Shown piece after piece: positions 23,436 to 33,347 of a stretch of DNA of 64,000 nucleotides. A program made the position numbers and the translations under genes. The notes under the pieces are model-generated. The model was not told the origin of the DNA. It saw only the letters and a list, made by a program, of their open reading frames with translations, and ran no database searches. How positions within the stretch are numbered: position 1 is the stretch's first letter; each line of letters opens with the position of its first letter. Origin of the DNA: a virus; IMG/VR virus record IMGVR_UViG_3300046318_000374, positions 1-64,000 of that record; one strand, written 5' to 3'.

Positions 23436-23840
23436 TTAGTTGCCGGGAACACCATTTGGAGTTGCAGGTGTATCAATTGAATGAGAAGCCCAAGGCAAAT
23501 CACCAGATAATAACTCTACGTGAACTTGTGTATTTTTAGTAATTTCTTTTTCAATTTGACCCTGAATATGGTCCCAATAATTAGTTGCTCTATTTGAACC
23601 ACTAACAACTCCTTTAATCCATCCAACTACTTGCTCTTCGGTTAAATCTTCAAATGCAGTAAAATTCTCAGGGTCTACATCAGCCGGTTTGAATGGAGTT
23701 GCACCATTAAAAGAAGCAGAGTATCCATTTTCATTTATTGCAGTAACAATCCATTGAGTTCCAATAATAACATCGGATAAATCATTTGCATTTACTGCTT
23801 TTTTTAAGTTTTTTATTTTCCACTCGTATGTATAAGCCAT
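23436..23840 (-). CDS. Small virion protein, paralogue of the 129-residue protein nearby
   Basis: 134 residues. It starts MAYTYEWKIKNLKKA, a start shared with the 129-residue product at 24188-24577 (MAITYEYKIKSLATG). Both then have IIGTQWIVTAINENG / IRAIIWDLVGTDENG and FTAFEDLTEEQVVGWI / FIAFNNLGERDIHTFL, and end with a polar tail containing LPWASHS / MPWYFNG. They are clearly related by duplication. I have no function for the family; it is common in gene clusters of T4-like environmental phages next to fibre genes, which I recall only loosely. It is a single-gene unit with a perfect late motif 22 bases upstream. Confidence 0.78.
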   Translation of the reverse strand: MAYTYEWKIKNLKKAVNANDLSDVIIGTQWIVTAINENGYSASFNGATPFKPADVDPENFTAFEDLTEEQVVGWIKGVVSGSNRATNYWDHIQGQIEKEITKNTQVHVELLSGDLPWASHSIDTPATPNGVPGN

Positions 23841-23862
23841 AATTCTATTTGTTTGTATATAC

Positions 23863-23871
23863 TATAAATAT
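23863..23871 (-). promoter_or_regulatory. Candidate late promoter of the 134-codon gene
   Basis: ATATTTATAGTATATAC in the gene direction, ending 22 bases before the ATG at 23840. Identical 16-base form to the copies at 4585 and 8871. Confidence 0.65.
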
Positions 23872-23885
23872 TATTTATTTTAATT

Positions 23886-24176
23886 TTAGTAATTGGTGTG
23901 TTCAATTGGGGTTAAATCAAAAGATTCACATATTTTTTCTGCTAAATAGGTATTAGTACCTGTCCAACCATCTAAAATTTCTTGCGGAACTTGCCAAATA
24001 CCTGAATTAATAATTGTATCAGGTACTGCAGTTGATTCCCTATTTGGGTCTCTAAATCGTAATTCATATCGTAATCTACAATCATCTTTACCCAAATCGT
24101 AACTTAATACATTTGTTAAAATTACGTTTATTGTTTGTCCAAAAAGGTTTTTATCCTCTATTGTTGTAATTATCAT
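23886..24176 (-). CDS. Small uncharacterised protein
   Basis: 96 residues. It begins MIITTIEDKNLFGQTINVILTN, a beta-rich start, then RLRYELRFRDPNRESTAVPDTIINSG, and a helix near the end (WTGTNTYLAEKICESFDLTPI). No known domain was recognised, and there is no signal peptide. It sits between the two paralogous small proteins, 11 bases downstream of the 129-residue one, and is probably co-expressed with it. A minor virion component is the plausible reading from position only. Confidence 0.72.
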   Translation of the reverse strand: MIITTIEDKNLFGQTINVILTNVLSYDLGKDDCRLRYELRFRDPNRESTAVPDTIINSGIWQVPQEILDGWTGTNTYLAEKICESFDLTPIEHTNY

Positions 24177-24187
24177 TTTTTTATTAA

Positions 24188-24577
24188 TTAAATACTTCCA
24201 CTAGTTTCGTTTGCAATCGATTTGCCATTAAAATACCACGGCATTATTTCATTTTGTACTGGTTCGGGTTCTGAATTAGGAATTTGTGCAAATAATCTAG
24301 CTACACTGTCCTTATGCACATCCATATTTGTAGTTGATTCTAAAAAAGTATGTATATCTCTTTCACCTAAATTATTAAATGCTATAAAACTACCAGTATG
24401 TCTAGTCTTAAAATTCAAAAATGTTGTAACATCTTTTAATTCTTTTGTATCACCATTTTCATCCGTACCAACCAAATCCCAAATAATAGCTCTAATAGTA
24501 TTTGGAAACTCTTGTTTGTTTATTCGTTCGGTTCCGGTTGCTAATGATTTTATTTTATATTCGTATGTAATTGCCAT
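24188..24577 (-). CDS. Small virion protein, paralogue of the 134-residue protein
   Basis: 129 residues with the MAxTYExKIKxL start shared with the product of 23436-23840. Overall the two align along their whole length at low identity, which points to an old tandem duplication with a small unrelated gene between them. It starts 11 bases after the end of the giant fibre gene region and has a degenerate late-type motif just upstream, overlapping the fibre gene stop. Function unknown; position suggests a minor tail or fibre-associated component. Confidence 0.75.
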   Translation of the reverse strand: MAITYEYKIKSLATGTERINKQEFPNTIRAIIWDLVGTDENGDTKELKDVTTFLNFKTRHTGSFIAFNNLGERDIHTFLESTTNMDVHKDSVARLFAQIPNSEPEPVQNEIMPWYFNGKSIANETSGSI

Positions 24578-24595
24578 AATTTTTACTTATATAAC

Positions 24596-24604
24596 TATAA
24601 TTAT
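24596..24604 (-). promoter_or_regulatory. Degenerate late-type motif before the 129-codon gene
   Basis: ATAATTATAGTTATATAAG in the gene direction, one base different in the core and an added base after it, 18 bases before the ATG at 24577. It overlaps the stop codon of the giant fibre gene. Weak but in the expected place. Confidence 0.3.
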
Positions 24605-27600
24605 TGATTTTCCAAATTTTGAATTCTACCTTCAATTTGTTCAAGTTTAGATTCTAAGAAAGCAATTCTTTCTTCTAATGCCACACTTTTAGCTTCCAAT
24701 TCTTTAATACCCTGAACTGTTAGACCGTGAATACCATTATAGTTCAAACTCTTATAGTATCTACCCGGTGTATCAGGTCCATCATCAACCCATTGGTCTC
24801 TTACAATAGTAGGTAGAATAGCTTCAACCTCCTGTGCAATTAAACCTGCTGAATAATTTTCTGCACCATCAATATCGTGCATTGGATGGTTTGTCATTGG
24901 AGTATTTTCAGCAAATTCGTAAGTGTATCCACTAATTTGTGAAATTTTCTCTAATGCGTTTTCAATTACATTTAGGTTGGTTTTCAAATCTCTATCAGAG
25001 AAACCATTCCACTCCCATTGTGCACCTCTTGTTCTTAAATGTCCACCATTTTCCAATGACATAGTTTGTGTGTAGTAGTTAAACCACTCATAAACTTGTC
25101 CAGCGTTATTGTATGTATTTCTAGAACCATAATCACCTTGTCCATATACCGCATTAAAGAATGGACCATTTGAGTTAGAGTTACCCAATGACCAACCACA
25201 ACCCATAAACGCACCATAGTTTGCTTGGAAACCAAATTGGTACATTGCTGTTGTTGCAATGAAGTTTACGTTGGCGTTATTAAAACGAGAGAATGAGTTA
25301 AAATCACCATACCAACTACCATCTTCTCTATCATAGTACACACCAGAGTACATATAGTTCAAACGAGTTAAACCATTAGGGTCAACCTGATAATATGTAT
25401 CATTTGAATCGTAGAATATAGGACTTCTCATTGAACCTACTGAATAGGTATATCCTCTATATACGTTAAATGCACCACCATCCCAATACCAGTTCCAACT
25501 ATATCTATTGTCGTGTAAACCAAAGTTATCGCCGGTTGTAGTCATTAAACAATGTGTAGATGCTACACCCCATCCATACCAACCACTACGTCCACCACCA
25601 TATGTTGAAACGTGACCATATGAGTTTCCAGCACCTTCCGGTGACATAAATCCTCTACCATATGGTTGCCAATACATACCATTAGCCGTATTTTGTCTAA
25701 ACCAATCGTTTATGTATATGTTTGTAAATGTTGGATTACCATCAGTTCTTACCGATTGGTTGACGTGACTACTCATCCAACCCAAATATCCTAACCAAAG
25801 GTCACCACTTCTATTGATATATGCTCTTTCCGCACCACTATCAGTTCTGAAGATAAAGTATCCAGATGATTGTTGTTGGAAATACATATGGGTTGAGTGC
25901 CATTGAATCTTATTGTATTCACCTTGCCAACCTCCCATATCACTATACAACATATAACCCGGTTGAATATAATGGTTATTTGAGTTTACAAAGTTTAATC
26001 TATTTGTACCATCTGGGTCACAATAATATCCAGTATTGTTTGAATCATAAAAAATAGTTCCATATAATGAAGAGCCATAATTGTATCCATATGTTACTAC
26101 TCTATATCCGTTTGCATATAAATCGTTTACATTGAAATAGAAGTTAGAACGGTCAGTATAAATGTGAGCATGTCCAGTATTTGCAGGTCCAAACTGAATC
26201 CAACCTGATGAAGTATTATGTCTCCAACCCCAATCACCACCGGCAAAGTAAAAACTACCATTACCATAATCTATTGATGCCAAACGAGAACGACCGTTGG
26301 GGTCTACAAAATAGCCAGTATCATTTTGGTCATACATTATAGTACCTCTCAAATATCCAGATGCTATTATATTACCACTACCCCAGTTTGTACCAGATGC
26401 TTGGAAACCAACCAAAGAAGAACCATTTATGATTTGATGATGCCAAGTGGCAGAGTTTTGAAAATTCCATAAAGCTCCATAAGATTCACTTAATCTCGCA
26501 CCAACACCATTATCAAATGTTGCACCAGAACCTCCTAATACTAATTGAGCACCACCATTAAGAGTTAAACCTCCACCACTTACAGTGAAAATTCTATACA
26601 TATTTGAAGTACTGGTTGGGTCTACATAATATCCAGTATTATCATTATCATAGAAAATTGGTGCCTGAATTGAACTTCTAAACCAACCTCTAGATGAAAT
26701 GGCTGCGAATGTAGTACCATAGTTCATCACCAATAATCCGTGGTCATTTAAGAATCCGGCCTGTCCTCCTGCGTTTGGATGTGACCAAGCTAATCCATAT
26801 AAGTTACCAGTAGATGCACCATCAATTGATAATTTGTATGCATTACCCATTGCGAATACACCCTGATATCTAATCGATGTATAAACACCAACGATTGATT
26901 GTCCGTAGTTGTAATCTAAATAAATATTTTCGTTACCATCAACTCTAATACCACCATTGGCTGCCACATAAGATAATCTAGCAGTACCAGTAGGGTCAGT
27001 ATAATATCCGGTGTTATCTAAATCGTAATAGATTGGAGAACGCATATCGGCAGTACCATAAACACGTCCCATATATGATGTATAACCATCCATATAGTAT
27101 GATGATTGGTTATTTAAGTATAAACCACCACCATTTGCTTTCCTTAAATCCCAACTTGCCCAAACACCATTTAGGAAACCATAGCTACCGCCACCATCTC
27201 CATATAATTGATATTGGAATTGTCCACCACTACCTCTACCATAGATACCACCATCTCCTTGTGATGAACGGATGTACATAGTACCATTGTTCCAACTATT
27301 AACATAGTGTGTACCACCATTGTAGTTGATACCACCCATTACAGAATCTCCATTAGGATTTACATAATATGCACCATTGTTTGAATCATAGTAAATAGGT
27401 GCGTACATTGCATTACCTGCCGTAATATTAGTTCCGGCAGTAAATGATGCAGGTGTTCTTAAATTACGAAGGTCACCAGAAATCCAAGAGTAAGAATCGG
27501 ATTCAATTGCTACTGAATATCCTTCGGCAACATCCATTACTCCACTATAATACGAACCATTTTGAATTTTTCGTAATACCACTTGTCCATAAGACCAGCT

Positions 27601-30600
27601 AGATGAACCATTACCAATTACAATACAATATCGTCCATCCTTAAAACCAACTCTTACTGGTTTATCAGTTTGTCCAACTACCTCCGCATTATAGTTATAC
27701 CAGTTACCATTCCAATTGTGTCCACCAACTATTACAGTTGCCGCGGCATTTCCACTATATTCATACAGGTCAATTTCCGCATGAACCATACCATAGTTAT
27801 TGATATTACCAGGAAATTTAATAACTACTGCACCAGTTGCTCCACCACTTGCTCCCCAAACTGCATATGGTCTACCTACTAAATTTTGTTGTTTTATACC
27901 ACCTGCTATTCTTAATGAAGTTGCAGTTGTACCTGGGTCTAAAAAGTATCCAGTATCATTGTAATCATAGAATATTGGTGCTCTAAATGAACCAGCAGCA
28001 ATTGCAGTACCACCATGTTCAACTCCAAAATTGGCTGTCCAACCAGATGAGAATATATGGAATGCTTTGCTTGAATCCATATGGATACCAAATCCAGCTT
28101 TAGCAAAGAAACCTCTACTACTACTATTTTTAATTAATCCTTCATCCCAACCAGCGCCTGTATTTCTTAACCAATAAATATATGGCCATTGGTCTGCATT
28201 TGATGTATCATATCCAGTACCATTTACATAAAAATTACCACTTTGTAAAGCTACAATATTGGATGTAGACGCTGGGTCCATATAATAACTTGTGTTGTTA
28301 TTATCATAGAATATTGGAGAACGCGTATCTATATAAGAATATAATCTACCATCACTATCCAAACGCATTCCTTCCGTGCCATTGATAGATGTAAAATCCG
28401 ATGTATTATTTACAAAGAATCTTAATCTACCACCAGTATTTGTTCTACCGGCTATAATATAGTTATCACCATTGTTACCCAATTGTAAACCATACCAGTT
28501 AAGAGATGCGTGATAAATATCAGAACCAGTTGAATATCTAGCTCTAAAGTAGTTACCAGAACCGGGAACGTAAATATCACCATTAGCAACATTTCCTCTA
28601 GCAGTTACTGTTGCCAATGTTTCACTACCAGCAGTTCCACTAATATTTGTATTTATTGAGTTTTTAGGGACAGTTACTACTCTACTCAAACCAGAAGTTG
28701 TTGCTGTGCTAATTGACCAGTTTTCTAAATAAGCAGCACCCTGGTCATATATACATCTTACATTAAATCTACCATAGTAGATGTTATTTGATAAATGAAT
28801 ACATACTTTATTACTACCATTAGTACCAATTGAAATGGTACCAGGGTCCCAAGCTCCTAAATTATCATATGAATAACTAACCCAACTATTATTATATGCA
28901 TACCAAACAATTTCTAAATGTATAGGTACACCACTACCATACGCATAACCTTCAATAATAACCGTTGGCATATTAAAAGTTCCATAATCAATATTTGTGG
29001 TGATTAAATATCCAGTTGTTGGAGTTGAACTACCACCATAATATGCTGATGTTAAACTATGATATGGTGTTGTTACTTGTTGTGTTCTTAATATGTTTAA
29101 GTTTGATGTAGAAGCAGGATTTACATAATACCCGGCATCATCATTATCATAAAAAATAGGTGCTCTAAATGATGTTGGTGCGTACACATTACCATCATTA
29201 TTTGCTTGTAATCTCCAAGTAAACGTACTACCATCCCAACTTCCCAATTGTACACCATTACCAGATGGATGTGCCGATAATCTTGTATATGCACCACTTA
29301 CACCCAATGCATATCTACCACTTGCTCCCATAGTTAATAATGGGAATGTTTCAACAGTATTTCCTAATGCTAATGAATTTAAGTTAGATGTACCATTATT
29401 GATATAATAAGTTGTACCACCACCAACATATAAAGTTGTACCAGTTATTGTACCAATCGCTGAAAAGTTACCGGCATTTGATAGTGTTGCTAATGTAGTA
29501 AGAGTACCTGCCGAAATACTAGCAGGCGTTATAGTTGCTTGATTTAATTTTGAAAATACAATATCAGCACTATTGTTTGTTGTAATATGTGCAGCAAATC
29601 CACCTTTTTTAACAAATCCTAAATTTCTATCATTACCAGCAACAATACCAGTGTTATCCAATGGATTTTCAATTGAACCTAATACTTGTAAAAGACTTCC
29701 ATTAAATGTTAAATTACTTTCAACCGTTGCATTTGGTGCTGAACCATTTAATGTAATTACACCATTATCGGTTGTACCAGTTAAAGAAAGTAATCCACTA
29801 CTACCAGATGAACCACTACTTCCACTACTTCCGCTTGAGCCGGATGTACCTCCACTACCAGCAGTTCCGCGTGTTCCAGAAGAACCAGAAGAACCACCAC
29901 TACCAGCCGTACCGCTTGTTCCAGAAGAACCAGATGTTCCACTACTTCCACTTGCTCCAGTTGCGCCAGAAGTACCAGATGTACCATTTGCTCCTGCAGG
30001 TCCTGATGTACCAGATGTTCCTGCCGTTCCGCGTGTTCCGGAAGAACCACTACTACCACTTGAACCAGATGTACCACCACTTCCGGCAGTTCCCATAGTA
30101 CCACTACTTCCACTTGAACCAGAAGAACCAGATGTACCAGAAGAACCAGCAGTACCAGATGTTCCAGCTGCCGATAACCAAGCCGAACCATTCCATCTAT
30201 AAATGTTGGTATCTGCCGTATTGTAATATAATTGTCCTACTGCAACTCCAGTTGGTGCATTTGCTGCCGTTGGAATTACGATTGAACCTGAAATTCTTAG
30301 TGAACCTGTAACTTCGTGTATATCGTTCATTGCATCACCAAACTTATTACTTCCACTTGCGTAGATTAATGATGATGAAATGTATTGTACAAATAATTCA
30401 GTTGTTTGGATTCTACCACCAACAGTTAAGTTACCAGTAATTGTTTCATTACCAGTTACGGATAGAACTGTCCCATCAAATTTAAGATTTGCCTCCGCAG
30501 TTACGTTTGGTGCTGAACCATTAAGTGTAATTACACCATTATCAGTTGTACCAGTTATAGATAATGCACCAGAAGAACCAGATGTACCACCACTTCCTGC

Positions 30601-32610
30601 ACTACCGCTTGTACCAGATGTTCCGCCAGTTCCAGCAGTTCCGTTCGTACCACTCGTTCCGCCAGTTCCATTTGTACCACTCGTTCCGCCACTACCCGCA
30701 GTACCTGTTGTACCACTACTACCGGCAGTTCCTCTTGTTCCAGAAGAACCAGATGTACCTCCACTACCAGTTGAACCAGCTGCGCCTGATGTACCACTAC
30801 TTCCACTTGTTCCACCACTTCCTGCAGTTCCCATTGTACCAGATGTACCTCCGCTACCAGCAGTTCCATTTGTACCAGATGTACCACCACTACCACTTGT
30901 TCCGCTAGTTCCACCAGTACCAGAAGAACCCGCAGTACCACCACTACCCCCTGCACCAGTTATACCAGATGTACCGCCAGAACCAGCACTACCGCTTGTC
31001 CCAGATGTACCACCACTACCAGCAGTTCCGTTTGTTCCAGAAGTTCCTCCAGTACCTGATGTACCAGATGTGCCACCGGCTCCACTTATACCAGATGTAC
31101 CACCACTACCACTACTTCCGTTTGTTCCAGATGTACCGCTACTTCCGTTTGTTCCAGATGAACCACTACTTCCGCTTGAGCCAGATGAACCCGTTGTACC
31201 AGAAGAACCCGTTGTACCAGATGAACCAGTTGTACCGGATGAGCCTGTTGTACCAGAAGACCCCGTTGAACCAGATGAACCAGATGAACCAGAAGAGCCA
31301 GATGAACCAGAAGTTCCGGATGAACCTCCACTTCCACTTGTACCAGATGTACCACCACTACCGGCAGTTCCTCTCGTTCCACTACTTCCGCTTGAGCCAG
31401 ATGTTCCACTACTTCCAGTTGTTCCAGATGAGCCAGTTGAACCACTACTTCCACTACTTCCACTACTACCTGATGAACCACCACTACCAGATGTACCGGA
31501 TGTACCTGATGTACCACCACTACCACTTGTACCAGATGTTCCAGATGTTCCACCACTACCAGATGTTCCAGAAGTACCTGAAGTACCTGAAGTACCTGAA
31601 GTACCAGATGATGCGGCTGCCGTTCTTCTACCAACAACACCAGTAGTTGTATTAAGTACCAAAAACTCTTCAGTTGTATCGTCTGTTCTTGTGTTACCAC
31701 TATCTAGTCTAACACTACCAGAAACTGATAAACTACCACTTATACCTAATGAACCTGTAATTTCTTGTTTATCAGTTGTTGTATCACCAAATTTGTTTGA
31801 ACCAGATGCGTAAATAATTGAAGATGATATGTAAGTAGCAAATAATTCCGTTGTGTTTATTTTTCCACCAACATTTAAGTTACCACTAAATACAGCGTTT
31901 GAACCTGTAATGTTTCTTAGTATTAAATCGCGTCTGTTAGCTACTGAACCATCGGCAGTATTACCATCATATATTTCTAAAGAACCAGTTGTGTTTCTTC
32001 GAATACCCAAATCTCGCGTACCATTGGAATCGGTTGTTTGACTCCATACATGTGTAATATTATTACCACCTCTAAATTGAGTTTGTGATATTCTAATTTC
32101 TCCACCATTTGAACCTAATGTACCACTCCAAGTAATATTTGGACCAACAATAGCAGTAGTAGCTCTAATATTTGATGCGGTTGCATTTGCTGTAATATTT
32201 AGTGAACCGTTTACATCCCCACTACCACTAACTCTCAATGAACCACTTATTGTTGTATTTGTATTTACAACTAATCCTAAATTTGGAGAAATTACCGCTT
32301 GAGCCGAACCAGATTTTATTCTATCGATATCACCAATTGAAGATGCATTAATATTTGTTATACCACTACCATCTCCTATAAATGCAGATGCCGATACTGA
32401 ACCACTAAATTGTGTGTTTGCGTTTACTTGTAATGTACCATTATTAGGTGTCCCAATAATATTTGTTTGTACCGATGAACCAGTTACACCACCAAATACA
32501 TTTAATGAACCAGATGATGCATTAAATACCGATGAACCGCTCACATTTAGTGATATAACACTAGCACTTACTTGATTTAACCCGTTAGGACTCTTACCGC
32601 TGAATACCAT
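24601..32610 (-). CDS. Giant tail fibre with collagen-like repeats and S74 intramolecular chaperone
   Basis: 2669 residues. N-terminal 330 residues: beta modules including an ISSSxIYASGSNKFGD element and one IKSGSAQAVISP element. Next come two Gly-X-Y collagen-like stretches (about residues 333-681 and 814-938), each followed by a GTTDNGVITLNGSAPN module. About residues 1150-2400 hold nine copies of a [RQ]xPIFYDxNxTxYYxDPxxxS unit. The last 140 residues are a Peptidase_S74 self-cleaving chaperone (FSDRDLKTNLNVIENALEKI, GLIAQEVEAILPTIV, LTVQGIKELEAK) and a C-terminal coiled coil. S74 domains fold the trimeric fibre and are cut off. This is probably a receptor-binding fibre; its host-contact part should be the segment just before S74. 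Confidence 0.92.
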   Translation of the reverse strand: MVFSGKSPNGLNQVSASVISLNVSGSSVFNASSGSLNVFGGVTGSSVQTNIIGTPNNGTLQVNANTQFSGSVSASAFIGDGSGITNINASSIGDIDRIKSGSAQAVISPNLGLVVNTNTTISGSLRVSGSGDVNGSLNITANATASNIRATTAIVGPNITWSGTLGSNGGEIRISQTQFRGGNNITHVWSQTTDSNGTRDLGIRRNTTGSLEIYDGNTADGSVANRRDLILRNITGSNAVFSGNLNVGGKINTTELFATYISSSIIYASGSNKFGDTTTDKQEITGSLGISGSLSVSGSVRLDSGNTRTDDTTEEFLVLNTTTGVVGRRTAAASSGTSGTSGTSGTSGTSGSGGTSGTSGTSGSGGTSGTSGTSGSGGSSGSSGSSGSSGSTGSSGTTGSSGTSGSSGSSGTRGTAGSGGTSGTSGSGGSSGTSGSSGSSGSSGSSGSTGSSGTTGSSGTTGSSGTTGSSGTTGSSGSSGSSGSSGTNGSSGTSGTNGSSGSGGTSGISGAGGTSGTSGTGGTSGTNGTAGSGGTSGTSGSAGSGGTSGITGAGGSGGTAGSSGTGGTSGTSGSGGTSGTNGTAGSGGTSGTMGTAGSGGTSGSSGTSGAAGSTGSGGTSGSSGTRGTAGSSGTTGTAGSGGTSGTNGTGGTSGTNGTAGTGGTSGTSGSAGSGGTSGSSGALSITGTTDNGVITLNGSAPNVTAEANLKFDGTVLSVTGNETITGNLTVGGRIQTTELFVQYISSSLIYASGSNKFGDAMNDIHEVTGSLRISGSIVIPTAANAPTGVAVGQLYYNTADTNIYRWNGSAWLSAAGTSGTAGSSGTSGSSGSSGSSGTMGTAGSGGTSGSSGSSGSSGTRGTAGTSGTSGPAGANGTSGTSGATGASGSSGTSGSSGTSGTAGSGGSSGSSGTRGTAGSGGTSGSSGSSGSSGSSGSSGLLSLTGTTDNGVITLNGSAPNATVESNLTFNGSLLQVLGSIENPLDNTGIVAGNDRNLGFVKKGGFAAHITTNNSADIVFSKLNQATITPASISAGTLTTLATLSNAGNFSAIGTITGTTLYVGGGTTYYINNGTSNLNSLALGNTVETFPLLTMGASGRYALGVSGAYTRLSAHPSGNGVQLGSWDGSTFTWRLQANNDGNVYAPTSFRAPIFYDNDDAGYYVNPASTSNLNILRTQQVTTPYHSLTSAYYGGSSTPTTGYLITTNIDYGTFNMPTVIIEGYAYGSGVPIHLEIVWYAYNNSWVSYSYDNLGAWDPGTISIGTNGSNKVCIHLSNNIYYGRFNVRCIYDQGAAYLENWSISTATTSGLSRVVTVPKNSINTNISGTAGSETLATVTARGNVANGDIYVPGSGNYFRARYSTGSDIYHASLNWYGLQLGNNGDNYIIAGRTNTGGRLRFFVNNTSDFTSINGTEGMRLDSDGRLYSYIDTRSPIFYDNNNTSYYMDPASTSNIVALQSGNFYVNGTGYDTSNADQWPYIYWLRNTGAGWDEGLIKNSSSRGFFAKAGFGIHMDSSKAFHIFSSGWTANFGVEHGGTAIAAGSFRAPIFYDYNDTGYFLDPGTTATSLRIAGGIKQQNLVGRPYAVWGASGGATGAVVIKFPGNINNYGMVHAEIDLYEYSGNAAATVIVGGHNWNGNWYNYNAEVVGQTDKPVRVGFKDGRYCIVIGNGSSSWSYGQVVLRKIQNGSYYSGVMDVAEGYSVAIESDSYSWISGDLRNLRTPASFTAGTNITAGNAMYAPIYYDSNNGAYYVNPNGDSVMGGINYNGGTHYVNSWNNGTMYIRSSQGDGGIYGRGSGGQFQYQLYGDGGGSYGFLNGVWASWDLRKANGGGLYLNNQSSYYMDGYTSYMGRVYGTADMRSPIYYDLDNTGYYTDPTGTARLSYVAANGGIRVDGNENIYLDYNYGQSIVGVYTSIRYQGVFAMGNAYKLSIDGASTGNLYGLAWSHPNAGGQAGFLNDHGLLVMNYGTTFAAISSRGWFRSSIQAPIFYDNDNTGYYVDPTSTSNMYRIFTVSGGGLTLNGGAQLVLGGSGATFDNGVGARLSESYGALWNFQNSATWHHQIINGSSLVGFQASGTNWGSGNIIASGYLRGTIMYDQNDTGYFVDPNGRSRLASIDYGNGSFYFAGGDWGWRHNTSSGWIQFGPANTGHAHIYTDRSNFYFNVNDLYANGYRVVTYGYNYGSSLYGTIFYDSNNTGYYCDPDGTNRLNFVNSNNHYIQPGYMLYSDMGGWQGEYNKIQWHSTHMYFQQQSSGYFIFRTDSGAERAYINRSGDLWLGYLGWMSSHVNQSVRTDGNPTFTNIYINDWFRQNTANGMYWQPYGRGFMSPEGAGNSYGHVSTYGGGRSGWYGWGVASTHCLMTTTGDNFGLHDNRYSWNWYWDGGAFNVYRGYTYSVGSMRSPIFYDSNDTYYQVDPNGLTRLNYMYSGVYYDREDGSWYGDFNSFSRFNNANVNFIATTAMYQFGFQANYGAFMGCGWSLGNSNSNGPFFNAVYGQGDYGSRNTYNNAGQVYEWFNYYTQTMSLENGGHLRTRGAQWEWNGFSDRDLKTNLNVIENALEKISQISGYTYEFAENTPMTNHPMHDIDGAENYSAGLIAQEVEAILPTIVRDQWVDDGPDTPGRYYKSLNYNGIHGLTVQGIKELEAKSVALEERIAFLESKLEQIEGRIQNLENQ
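25380..29175 (-). repeat. Nine copies of the PIFYDxNxTGYYxDP unit
   Basis: Degenerate repeat in the fibre protein, spaced 90-280 residues apart. Positions in the window are near 29150, 28310, 27970, 27380, 27020, 26640, 26320, 26040 and 25410. Each begins [RQG][SAT]PI[FMY]YD and ends YxxDPxGxxx or NPASTSN. Segments between copies differ strongly, so the unit is likely a structural joint between variable blades. Confidence 0.85.
29797..30172 (-). repeat. Collagen-like Gly-X-Y tract 2 of the 2669-residue fibre
   Basis: About 125 residues of Gly at every third position with Ser, Thr and Ala in the other two, such as GSSGTSGTAG. A single proline occurs (GPAGANG). Confidence 0.85.
30568..31615 (-). 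repeat. Collagen-like Gly-X-Y tract 1 of the 2669-residue fibre
   Basis: About 350 residues of Gly-Ser/Thr-Ser/Gly/Ala triplets (GTSGTSGSGG, GSSGTTGSSG). No proline was seen. The opposite strand carries a long open frame (30380-31813) that is only a shadow of this repeat. Confidence 0.9.
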
Positions 32611-32628
32611 TCAATTTATATTTTTATT

Positions 32629-32961
32629 TTATGTCAATTCTAATATAGAAACAATCACATCTGCCGATGTTGCTAATGAAGATGTTACCGAAAGAAAATC
32701 TCCTGCTTCTAATACTAATTTTTGGTCTCCACCAACTAAAACGGCAGACCCACCTTGCGTTACTAATGCATCTTTTACTAAATATGCCACTTTGTTTGCA
32801 GATGTATCTCTTACCATCACATTAACACTAATATTTTGTGAATTTGTGTTAGCAACATTTACCCCAATGATAGTTGATGTGGTTTGGGCCGGGACTTGAT
32901 ATACTATTGTTCCTGCCGTACCAATTGAACCTGTTATACTATTCTTAAATACGTTTGCCAT
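32629..32961 (-). CDS. Small beta-rich fibre-associated protein
   Basis: 110 residues. The pattern is TAGTIVYQVPAQTTSTIIGVNVANTNSQNISVNVMVRD followed by YLVKDALVTQGGSAVLVGG, DQKLVLEAGDFLSVTSSLATSADVIVSILELT. This reads as a single beta-sandwich of about ten strands. The same start and end are found in the 287-residue protein at 44275-45138, which carries an inserted repeat module between them. It begins 7 bases after the stop of the 109-residue protein and ends 18 bases before the giant fibre start. A virion decoration or fibre-adaptor subunit is the likely role. Confidence 0.78.
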   Translation of the reverse strand: MANVFKNSITGSIGTAGTIVYQVPAQTTSTIIGVNVANTNSQNISVNVMVRDTSANKVAYLVKDALVTQGGSAVLVGGDQKLVLEAGDFLSVTSSLATSADVIVSILELT

Positions 32962-32968
32962 CTTTTAT

Positions 32969-33298
32969 TTATCCTAATGCAATAGCATATGCTAATGCGG
33001 TATCTAATACATTTACCCCCTCTACCTGAAATTGTCCTCCATCTACTACATTTATATTACCAATTACTTCTTCTGAACCAGTTATGAATATTGAACCCGT
33101 TATTCGTTGTCTATCGGTTGAAAAAGTACCAACACTTACAGTTCTCGTAATTGTTAAGTTTTCAAATGTTGCTTGTGCTACTTCAATTTCTCCTTTGAAA
33201 GAACCCGTAAACGAACCAGTAAACGAACCACTTAAATTTGCATATGCGGTTGATGATTGGGTAATTGAGCCAGAAAAAATTGGACTTTGTATTTTCAT
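32969..33298 (-). CDS. Short fibre-like protein
   Basis: 109 residues. After the start comes SPIFSGSITQSSTAYANLSGSFTGSFTGSFKGEIEVAQATFENL, then TFSTDRQRITGSIFITGSEEVIGNINVV and a C-terminal ALAYAIALG. The GSFTGSFTGSF and DRQxxTGSxxxTGS elements match the N-terminal parts of the giant fibres (34713 and 45158 genes), so it looks like a stand-alone copy of a fibre attachment module. A late-type motif lies 26 bases upstream. It may be a short fibre, a trimming product of a longer ancestor, or an adaptor. Confidence 0.75.
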   Translation of the reverse strand: MKIQSPIFSGSITQSSTAYANLSGSFTGSFTGSFKGEIEVAQATFENLTITRTVSVGTFSTDRQRITGSIFITGSEEVIGNINVVDGGQFQVEGVNVLDTALAYAIALG

Positions 33299-33324
33299 CT
33301 ATACTATTTTCAATGTATTATAGA

Positions 33325-33333
33325 TATAAATAT
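33325..33333 (-). promoter_or_regulatory. Candidate late promoter of the 109-codon gene and fibre 2669
   Basis: TATATTTATATCTATAATAC in the gene direction, with the core ending 26 bases before the ATG at 33298. It should drive the small proteins and probably the giant fibre downstream. Confidence 0.6.
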
Positions 33334-33347
33334 AAGTTATCTATCTT

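Noticed and set aside
30380-31813. A 477-codon open frame on the plus strand, rich in Pro-Val-Pro-Leu
   Set aside because: It is the antisense shadow of the collagen-like Gly-X-Y tract of the fibre gene; triplet repeats keep all frames open. No start signal or promoter was seen.
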